A DNA stretch of 44,312 nucleotides, taken from assembly GCF_018614135.1 (NCBI RefSeq), contig NZ_JAGGOW010000131.1, forward strand, positions 1-44,312, given 5' to 3'. The first letter of the stretch is position 1. Every line of letters begins with the position of its first letter. Positions 7,504 to 13,522 of the stretch are shown in pieces. The notes beneath the pieces were generated by a model. That model saw nothing but the letters and a program-made list of their open reading frames with translations, was not told where the DNA came from and ran no database searches. Source of the stretch: Streptomyces sp. ISL-66 (GTDB lineage: Bacteria; Actinomycetota; Actinomycetes; Streptomycetales; Streptomycetaceae). Both the position numbers and the translations under genes were made by a program.

Positions 7504-9048
7504 TTATGGCTTCTCGGCGGCCTGGCGAAGCAGGGCAACCGGTTGGTCGACTGCCGTCGATCTGGTCTTCATCCCGTAGGGCTCCTGCTCGTCCTCGCTG
7601 AGCACTTCGCGGCTGTCCGGGTCGCGGGCGATGTGGACCTGCATGTAGGGGATGGTGTCTCCCGGAGCGAAGAGGTCACCCTCGCGCCATTTCGGGATGA
7701 CCCACCACATGGCCGCCCAGTCGGGAGCCTGGGTCATGTTCATGATCGCGCTGCTGCGGTAGATCCTGGACGTGTAGCGGAAGAAGTCGTCGCCCGGGTC
7801 CGCGAGCCACGGTGGGGCGTCCCAGAGGTGCTTGCGATCGGCGGAGTCCGTGTCCCAGGAGTATGCGATCGACTGCGGGTAGCTGTTGGCGAGCTTGCAG
7901 CGATCGGCCCGGATGAACGAGATCGTCGCGGCCAGCTGGACGCGCCCCTGACCGGATTCCTTCAGCGGCACTTCGATGACGGCCTCCTTCGAGAAGTCGT
8001 CACCGGGGTCGAGGCGGCTTCCCGCGGAGGTGATCTGTCCTGCCGCGAGCAGGCGGGCCGGGGCATCGAAGTCCTCGTGGCGGTTGGTGTCCCAGCCGCT
8101 TCCCAGTTCGTCCCGCCACCTCGTCAGCCCGGTGCCCTTCTCCCGGAAGGTGCTCGGCCAGATCGTGGCCGACCACTGGGTTCCGACGACGAAGATGCTG
8201 ATGGATCCCTCGTTGCGGAACGTGAGGTGCGCCGGTACGTACAGGCTGGTGCGGGCGGCGTTCAGGGTCGGCTTCCCGAAGGAGACCATGAAGGGGACCT
8301 TGGGCGGGGCGACGTACGGCGTGTACATGGCGGAGTACGCCACGCTCGCGGAACCGATGAGAGCCGAAAGGGCGACGCCGGTCGCAAAGCTCTTCGGGTG
8401 CGGAATCCCCCGCCAGACCTTGTGCCGGCTCACTTCCCACAGTGCCCAGACGGACCACACCACCAGGGAGACCCAGAGCCAGAACAACCCGGCGTGATAG
8501 CCGCCTTCCCACTGCAGGATCAGGAACATCAGACTGGTGACGGCCACGATGACGACCCCCAGCAGGACGCATTGCCCCGCATACCGGGTGGTTCGCTTGT
8601 CCCAGTAGTCGAAGACCGCCGCAGCCGCGACCGTCTCCACCACCGCGCCGGCCAGGAACACCACACCCATGACCCGCCCGCCGAAGGTCAGTGCTTTGAG
8701 GGTGTCCGTCAGCCCCACCCGGAAGAGCACGGCGGCGGATGCAAGGAGCCCGAGGATCATGAGACAGGCTTGGATGCGCCTCCACCAGGGACGGTCCGGC
8801 CACAGGTTCGGGTCGGCCCGCCATCGGACCTGCCCGGGATGGCCGAGGTCGACCTCCGCGGGCACCCCCGCTCGCCGCAACACCCGCCGGAGGTCCCGGG
8901 GTGACCACGCCCGACCCACGGTCCTGCCCGCGACGCCGACCTCGCGCAGCCCTCGGCTGTCCGGTGCGTGCACGATGACCTGCGGTCCGCTGGACGTCAT
9001 GCCCTCAGGATCGGCGTGATGCGAGAGGGCCGCAGCCGACATGGGCAT
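7504..9048 (-). CDS. Multi-span membrane protein with large extracytoplasmic domain
   Basis: A 514-residue protein I do not recognise. Residues 1-90 are soluble (DLRRVLRRAGVPAEVDLG and RADPNLWPDRPWWRR). Five hydrophobic segments follow between about 93 and 245 (ACLMILGLLASAAVLF; VVFLAGAVVETVAAAAVF; VLLGVVIVAVTSLMFLIL; FWLWVSLVVWSVWALW; ATGVALSALIGSASVAYSAM). The remaining 260 residues are soluble and rich in beta strands (TSLYVPAHLTFRNEGSISIF; GRVQLAATISFIRA). ATG 9048 is the farthest start; ATG 9000 (MTSSGPQVIVH) is equally plausible. The gene is intact and is the tRNA-proximal cargo of the accessory region, pointing away from the tRNA. Its function is unknown; a sensor or surface role is conceivable. 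Confidence 0.7.
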   Translation of the reverse strand: MPMSAAALSHHADPEGMTSSGPQVIVHAPDSRGLREVGVAGRTVGRAWSPRDLRRVLRRAGVPAEVDLGHPGQVRWRADPNLWPDRPWWRRIQACLMILGLLASAAVLFRVGLTDTLKALTFGGRVMGVVFLAGAVVETVAAAAVFDYWDKRTTRYAGQCVLLGVVIVAVTSLMFLILQWEGGYHAGLFWLWVSLVVWSVWALWEVSRHKVWRGIPHPKSFATGVALSALIGSASVAYSAMYTPYVAPPKVPFMVSFGKPTLNAARTSLYVPAHLTFRNEGSISIFVVGTQWSATIWPSTFREKGTGLTRWRDELGSGWDTNRHEDFDAPARLLAAGQITSAGSRLDPGDDFSKEAVIEVPLKESGQGRVQLAATISFIRADRCKLANSYPQSIAYSWDTDSADRKHLWDAPPWLADPGDDFFRYTSRIYRSSAIMNMTQAPDWAAMWWVIPKWREGDLFAPGDTIPYMQVHIARDPDSREVLSEDEQEPYGMKTRSTAVDQPVALLRQAAEKP

Positions 9049-9356
9049 CCGGGTGACCCTGCGGCTGTGGCAGTAGGGCGACGCCAGGACCGTTGCGGTC
9101 AGAGCAGATGGCGGGGGAGCGACAACTGCCGCTTTGGCAGCGCAAATTCACACCCAAGCATCGCGAAGTGGCGCGGGACACATGAAATGCGTCTCGCGGT
9201 TCGAGGCGGCGGCCTGTCCGTGTGGTGCACGTGGTGCGTCGAGCGGCCTCCGGCCAGGGCGATCAAGGCAGTTGGGGCACGCGGGGGGCACGGCAGGGGC
9301 TGAGAGGTCTAGACAATGAAGAAGGCCCAGGTCGCTGACCTGGGCCTTCGTTCAAG
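9049..9356. other. Intergenic att arm between cargo and tRNA
   Basis: No gene. It holds a partial arm repeat (9267-9283, GTTGGGGCACGCG followed by GGGGGGCACGG), the GGTCTAGACAA box at 9306-9316 and the tRNA terminator hairpin. Confidence 0.5.
9324..9346 (-). terminator. Terminator of tRNA-Gly
   Basis: GGCCCAGGTC-GCT-GACCTGGGCC, a perfect 10-bp stem immediately downstream of the tRNA 3' end on the minus strand, followed by TTCTTCATTG. Copies of the same hairpin accompany both att repeats. Confidence 0.85.
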
Positions 9357-9427
9357 AGCGGATGACGGGAATCGAACCCGCGCTATAAGCTTGGGAAGCT
9401 CATGTTCTACCATTAAACTACATCCGC
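9357..9427 (-). tRNA. tRNA-Gly (anticodon CCC)
   Basis: Read on the minus strand, GCGGATG pairs with CATCCGC as acceptor stem, the D arm is GTTTAATGGTAGAAC, the anticodon stem-loop is TGAGC-TTCCCAA-GCTTA with anticodon CCC, and the T arm is GCGGG-TTCGATT-CCCGT. Length is 71 with the discriminator base and CCA is not encoded. The anticodon stem has a G-T and the T stem a closing G-T wobble. The segment from the anticodon loop to the 3' end is duplicated at 2941 and 5891, showing that this gene is an integration target and that the present 3' half may have come from an incoming element. Confidence 0.95.
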
Positions 9428-9652
9428 ACGGTGGTCCGGTTGTCTGGAGCCGTATCGTTTCTCAGCCTACCCCATGATCGCTCCCCGGTGAATTCGCCCG
9501 CCCGAGTGGTCACGCGTGTGTGGTGCACGGGGGGTCGTGGGGGCGGGAGTTGGGGCGTACCTTGTGCGTGCGGAGCGGCGGCTGGAGTGGGTCGTCTTCA
9601 TCCCCTAATGTGGCGATTCGTCGCAGTACAGCTGGTTGGGGAAAGGGACTCG

Positions 9653-9820
9653 ATGGAGCACACCGTCGTCCGTTGTGCCGAAGGGCACGTATTCAGCACC
9701 GCTTCGTTTCCGCTGCAGCACCTCGGTGCCGGCCGGATCGGGCCGGGACGGCTGTTGCGGTGCCCGCGCTGCGCGCGGTTGCGCCATGCCGTGCCCGTGG
9801 GTGCGGCGGCGAAGCGGTAG
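9653..9820 (+). CDS. Small conserved zinc-ribbon-like protein
   Basis: A 55-residue protein: MEHTVVRCAEGHVFSTASFP, then a Gly-rich linker and LLRCPRCARLRHAVPV. One C-x-x-G-H and one C-P-x-C pair give a likely single zinc-ribbon site. The ATG at 9653 follows GGGGAAAGGGA. A longer upstream extension of the frame has no such support. Proteins of this size and pattern lie beside dcd in streptomycetes, as here (dcd begins 140 bp downstream). Its function is unknown. Confidence 0.7.
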   Translation: MEHTVVRCAEGHVFSTASFPLQHLGAGRIGPGRLLRCPRCARLRHAVPVGAAAKR

Positions 9821-9960
9821 GCGGTAGGCGGTAGGTCGTTTCTTTCGGATCTTGTCGGCCGGGCCCGCGGTCGCCCGGACCGGAAGAGACGGTTTGGGCG
9901 TCGGCGCGCGGGGGGCCGCCTCGATTGGGGTGGTCCGCGCGCTCTGCGTATCCTCGGGAC

Positions 9961-10548
9961 GTGCTTCTCTCTGACAAAGACATCCGGGCCGAGATCGACT
10001 GCGGACGGGTTCGCATCGACCCATTCGACGAGTCGATGGTGCAGCCCTCCAGCATCGATGTACGTCTCGACCGGTTCTTCCGGGTGTTCGAGAATCACCG
10101 CTACGCCCACATCGACCCCGCCACCGAGCAGCCGGATCTGACCCGGATGGTCGAGCCGGAGGGGGACGAGGCGTTCATCCTCCACCCGGGTGAGTTCGTG
10201 CTGGCCTCGACGTACGAGGTCATCTCGTTGCCCGATGACATCGCCTCCAGGCTGGAGGGGAAGTCCAGCCTGGGCCGCCTCGGCCTGGTGACGCACTCGA
10301 CCGCTGGTTTCATCGACCCCGGGTTCTCCGGGCACGTGACCCTCGAGCTGTCGAACCTCGCCACGCTGCCCATCAAGCTCTGGCCGGGCATGAAGATCGG
10401 ACAGCTGTGCCTGTTCCGGCTCAGCTCGCCCGCGGAGTTCCCGTACGGGAGCGAGCGCTACGAGTCGCGGTACCAGGGCCAGCGCGGTCCGACGGCCTCG
10501 CGGTCCTTCCAGAACTTCCACCGCACCCAGGTGAGGCACGAGGCATGA
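9961..10548 (+). CDS. dcd: dCTP deaminase
   Basis: A 195-residue protein starting at GTG 9961 (reads LLSDKDIRAEID). The family signature is present: SSIDVRLDRFFRVFEN, then GKSSLGRLGLVTHSTAGFID followed by PGFSGHVTLELSN, which carries the conserved Ser/Arg and Glu used for deamination and nucleotide binding. It converts dCTP to dUTP, feeding dTMP synthesis; some actinobacterial members also hydrolyse dUTP to dUMP, which cannot be decided here. Length is normal for the family. Its stop overlaps the ATG of the next gene (ATGA), so the two are translated as a unit. Confidence 0.95.
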   Translation: MLLSDKDIRAEIDCGRVRIDPFDESMVQPSSIDVRLDRFFRVFENHRYAHIDPATEQPDLTRMVEPEGDEAFILHPGEFVLASTYEVISLPDDIASRLEGKSSLGRLGLVTHSTAGFIDPGFSGHVTLELSNLATLPIKLWPGMKIGQLCLFRLSSPAEFPYGSERYESRYQGQRGPTASRSFQNFHRTQVRHEA

Positions 10549-11042
10549 GCGACGTACGCGAGAACCTGGACTACGACGGGTTCGGGCGGGCGGTGCGCGA
10601 GCTGGCGCAGACCATCGCCGACGACGGCTACGAGCCCGACATCATCCTCAGCATCGCCCGTGGCGGCGTCTTCGTCGCCGGCGGTCTGGCGTACGCGCTG
10701 GACTGCAAGAACATCCACCTGGTGAACGTCGAGTTCTACACCGGTGTGGGGACCACGTTGGAAATGCCGGTCATGCTGGCGCCCGTCCCCGAGGCGATCG
10801 ACTTCACCAACAAGAAGGTCCTGATCGCCGACGACGTCGCCGACACCGGCAAGACGCTGAAGCTGGTCCACGACTTCTGCCTCGGCCACGTCGCCGAGGT
10901 CCGCTCGGCCGTGATCTACGAGAAGTCGCACTCGCTCGTGAAGTGCGAGTACGTGTGGAAGAAGACCGACGAGTGGATCAACTTCCCCTGGTCGGTCGAA
11001 CCGCCCGTGGTGAAGCGTGAGGGACAGGTCCTCGACGCCTGA
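10545..11042 (+). CDS. Phosphoribosyltransferase (purine-salvage type)
   Basis: A 165-residue protein whose ATG overlaps the dcd stop by four bases. VLIADDVADTGKTL is the PRPP-binding loop of type I phosphoribosyltransferases; DIILSIARGGVFVAGGLAYA is the preceding strand with the pyrophosphate loop. The C-terminal half (YVWKKTDEWINFPWS) is like xanthine/hypoxanthine-guanine enzymes. It probably joins a purine base to PRPP in the cytoplasm. Coupling to dcd points to nucleotide metabolism. The exact base preference cannot be read from the sequence. Confidence 0.88.
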   Translation: MSDVRENLDYDGFGRAVRELAQTIADDGYEPDIILSIARGGVFVAGGLAYALDCKNIHLVNVEFYTGVGTTLEMPVMLAPVPEAIDFTNKKVLIADDVADTGKTLKLVHDFCLGHVAEVRSAVIYEKSHSLVKCEYVWKKTDEWINFPWSVEPPVVKREGQVLDA

Positions 11043-11102
11043 GCAGCCCTGAGCAGCGCAGCCCAGCGCAGCGCAGCGCCGTGCAGACGGACGAAGACGA
11101 GA

Positions 11103-11138
11103 GGGGCCCGCCGCGGTTTCGCGCGGCGGGCCCCTTTT
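11103..11138 (+). terminator. Rho-independent terminator after dcd-PRT operon
   Basis: GGGGCCCGCCGCG pairs with CGCGGCGGGCCCC around a 6-nt loop and is followed by TTTTCGTTT. It lies between convergent genes and may serve the minus-strand Yip1 gene too. Confidence 0.9.
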
Positions 11139-11175
11139 CGTTTCCTGCGTGCGGACGCAGGCGTACGTGCGTGCG

Positions 11176-12105
11176 CTAGATCGTGCCCAGCTTGATGATC
11201 GACAGCAGGGCGACCAGCTGGATCGCCGACGCGCCCAGGGCCTTCGGCCACGCCAGGTCGTGCGATGCGGCGATCAGTGAGGTGAGGAGCGCGCCGGCCG
11301 CCACCCAGGTGGCCCAGCCCAGCACCTGTACGAGCATGTTGTCGCCGCCGAGGAACATCGCGAACAGCAGGCGCGGCACGTCGGTGAGGGTCATGACGAG
11401 CATCGACAGTCCGACGGTCGGCTGCCAGGACCCGTCGCCGCCCAGTTGGCGGGCCAGGGTGTGCGTGACGGCGCCGAGGATCAGGCCGCAGATCACGAAG
11501 GCCACGCCCGCCGACAGCACGATCGGGACGGCCTTCGAGAGGGTCGCGTTGATGACGTCCTTGCGGGCGTCGTCGAGGCCGAAGACCGCGAGCAGGCCGT
11601 AGAGGAAGGTCACGATCAGCGCCGGACCCCAGACGGCGTAGTCGCGCATCTGGAGGAAGGTCGGCCCAGGCCGCGTCACGATGCCGCGCAGCAGTTCCTT
11701 CCACGGCAGCCGCGGGCCGGCGGGAACGGCGGCCTGGGCCGCGCCCGCCTGGTACATGGCGCCCTGGTTGTACGGGTACGGGTCCTCGCCGATGGCGAAG
11801 GCCTGGGTGTACCCGGGGGCGTCGCTCGGGTTCCCGGCGCCGGGACCCGGCCCGTATCCCGGACCTTGCCCCTGTCCGTGCCCGTGCCCTTGCCCGCCGT
11901 GCGGGTCGAAGTATTCGGGCTCGCCCTGGCCCCCGGCGGCGGCCTGCTGGGGCCACTGCTGGGGAGCGTAGGGCTGCTGGCCGTACGGTGCGGGCGCCTG
12001 AGGCGCCTGGTGGGGCGCCTGCTGCTGACCGTACGGCTGCTGCCGCGGGGGTTGTTGCGGGGTGCGGTTGTTGTCCCGGCCGCGTCCGATCCTGAATCCA
12101 GCCAC
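11176..12105 (-). CDS. Yip1-family membrane protein with disordered Q/P/G-rich head
   Basis: A 309-residue protein from GTG 12105 (reads AGFRIGRGRDNN). Residues about 10-125 are disordered and rich in Gln, Pro, Gly and Tyr (QQPYGQQQAPHQAPQAP; GQGHGHGQGQGPGYGPG). The rest is a five-span membrane domain opening with PRLPWKELLRGIVTRPG and continuing ALIVTFLYGLLAVFGL, VLSAGVAFVICGLILGAV, MLVMTLTDVPRLLFAMFL, WATWVAAGALLTSLIAA and a last span ending SIIKLGTI, as in bacterial Yip1 domain proteins. An upstream extension in the same frame has a shadow-like composition. Function in bacteria is unknown. It is convergent with the dcd operon and divergent from the surface-protein gene. Confidence 0.8.
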   Translation of the reverse strand: MAGFRIGRGRDNNRTPQQPPRQQPYGQQQAPHQAPQAPAPYGQQPYAPQQWPQQAAAGGQGEPEYFDPHGGQGHGHGQGQGPGYGPGPGAGNPSDAPGYTQAFAIGEDPYPYNQGAMYQAGAAQAAVPAGPRLPWKELLRGIVTRPGPTFLQMRDYAVWGPALIVTFLYGLLAVFGLDDARKDVINATLSKAVPIVLSAGVAFVICGLILGAVTHTLARQLGGDGSWQPTVGLSMLVMTLTDVPRLLFAMFLGGDNMLVQVLGWATWVAAGALLTSLIAASHDLAWPKALGASAIQLVALLSIIKLGTI

Positions 12106-12350
12106 GTGATCGAAAGTACCCGCTCCGGAGGGGCCCGGTGGCCGGGGTGCCGGAAGAAGCCCCCTTTGCGGCTGACCTGTGACATCCCCTAGGGGGTACC
12201 CGGGGGGTGCGTAGGGGGCCTTCTGAGGGTGGTTTACGTGGCCGCGCGACAGTCTGCGGCCCGCCGTTACACGGCCGAGGGAAAACGGACATAACGGGCC
12301 CGTAGCTTCGTGGACGTCGCCGCCACGCACCACGAGAAAGAGTCCCTGAC

Positions 12351-13436
12351 ATGCGCAGCCCCCGCCGCCGGACCACCCTCCGTACCGCCGCAGTCGTCGC
12401 CGGTGCGGCCGTCGTCCTGGCCCTCCCCGTCGGTTCCGCCTTCGCGGACTCCCCGGCCGTTCCGGAGCCCCAGGTCCTGCCCGGCATCGACCAGCCGTCC
12501 GTGGACCCGACGGTCGACCCGCAGGTGGATCCGCAGGTGGATCCGCAGGTCGACCCGAGGGTCCCGCCGACCACGCCGCCGACCACCCCGCCCGCCGAGC
12601 CGTCCAAGCCGTCGGTACGGGCCTACGTCACCACCGTGAAGCTGGCCGACGGGTCGGTCGCCAAGGTCTACAAGCTCGGCGCCGACCACTTCGAGGCCGA
12701 TGTCTTCTCCGGCGACGTCGAGTTGGACACCCTGGTCAGCAAGGGCGGCGCGGCTGCCTACGGCCAGAACAACGGGCTGCACGTCGTCCTCCAGCCGAAC
12801 GGCACGGTGACCTCGTGGATCGAGGGCGCGCCGAAGCCGGTCGAGAAGCCCAAGCCGGTCGAGAAGCCCAAGCCGGTGGAGAAGCCCAAGCCGGTCGAGA
12901 AGAAGGTGTCGTCGGTACGGGTGACCATGCCCGACGGGCGGATCGCGAAGCTGATCGACGGCCCGGACGGCAAGCGCGCCGTCATCTCGACGCCGAACGG
13001 GAACGACCTCGGCACCATCGACCTGAAGCGCCCGAGTGTGATGAACGGCGGCTGGACGTACAAGCTGGTCCGGGACGGGAACCGCGTGAAGTTCGTCGTC
13101 ATCGACGGCAAGAACGGCGGGAACAGCTGGGTGTACGACTTCGGCAGCGGCAAGCTGATCGAGCGGTACGAGGTCGAAGCCGGCAAGGGCGTGACGAAGG
13201 ACGCGAAGCTCGACGCCAAGAAGGACGCTGAGAAGGACGCGAAGCCGGACGTGAAGAAGTCGGGCGAGCGGGTCGTGCCGAAGGGCGGCGTGAAGGCCGG
13301 TGCGGAGGGCGTCGCGCCGGTGTCGGACGGCACGGACACCCCGCTGCTGCTGGCGGCCGGCGGGGGCATGGCCGCGGTGGGCGCGGCGGGCCTCGGCTTC
13401 GCGGTGCTGCGTCGCAGCCGGGGCGATCGGGCCTGA
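12351..13436 (+). CDS. Surface protein with Pro-rich repeats and C-terminal anchor
   Basis: A 361-residue protein. Residues 1-32 form a signal peptide (RRRTTLRTAAVV, ending GSAFA-DS). A VDPxVDPQ repeat follows (about 50-63) with a PPTTPP stretch, then a domain 80-155 (VRAYVTTVKLADGSVAKVYK), four PKPVEK repeats (161-184), and a second domain of the same kind (VRVTMPDGRIAKLIDG). A Lys/Asp-rich stretch (KDAKLDAKKDAEKDAK) precedes one C-terminal span (LLLAAGGGMAAVGAAGLGFA) and a basic tail LRRSRGDRA. This is the layout of a cell-surface protein anchored by its tail, although no LPXTG motif is seen; the span is preceded by SDGTDTP. The repeats probably carry the domains through the peptidoglycan. 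Its ligand is unknown. Confidence 0.85.
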   Translation: MRSPRRRTTLRTAAVVAGAAVVLALPVGSAFADSPAVPEPQVLPGIDQPSVDPTVDPQVDPQVDPQVDPRVPPTTPPTTPPAEPSKPSVRAYVTTVKLADGSVAKVYKLGADHFEADVFSGDVELDTLVSKGGAAAYGQNNGLHVVLQPNGTVTSWIEGAPKPVEKPKPVEKPKPVEKPKPVEKKVSSVRVTMPDGRIAKLIDGPDGKRAVISTPNGNDLGTIDLKRPSVMNGGWTYKLVRDGNRVKFVVIDGKNGGNSWVYDFGSGKLIERYEVEAGKGVTKDAKLDAKKDAEKDAKPDVKKSGERVVPKGGVKAGAEGVAPVSDGTDTPLLLAAGGGMAAVGAAGLGFAVLRRSRGDRA

Positions 13437-13462
13437 CCGGGTCCGCCTGACCTAGGTGGTCC

Positions 13463-13511
13463 CGAACGCCGGAACGCCCGCCCCCTGTGGGGGCGGGCGT
13501 TCCGGCGTTCG
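13463..13511. terminator. Bidirectional terminator
   Basis: A 20-bp stem (CGAACGCCGGAACGCCCGCC with its complement) around a short loop at the convergence of the surface-protein and Fe-S oxidoreductase genes. Confidence 0.85.
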
Positions 13512-13522
13512 CGCAGCGCGGG

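Noticed and set aside
7453..8904. A 483-residue plus-strand frame
   Set aside because: Only its first 15 or so residues belong to the JmjC fragment; the rest is the antisense shadow of the membrane-protein gene.
1..9430. An intact prophage or conjugative element
   Set aside because: No structural, replication or transfer genes are visible; the integrase is broken and the units are only about 3 kb.
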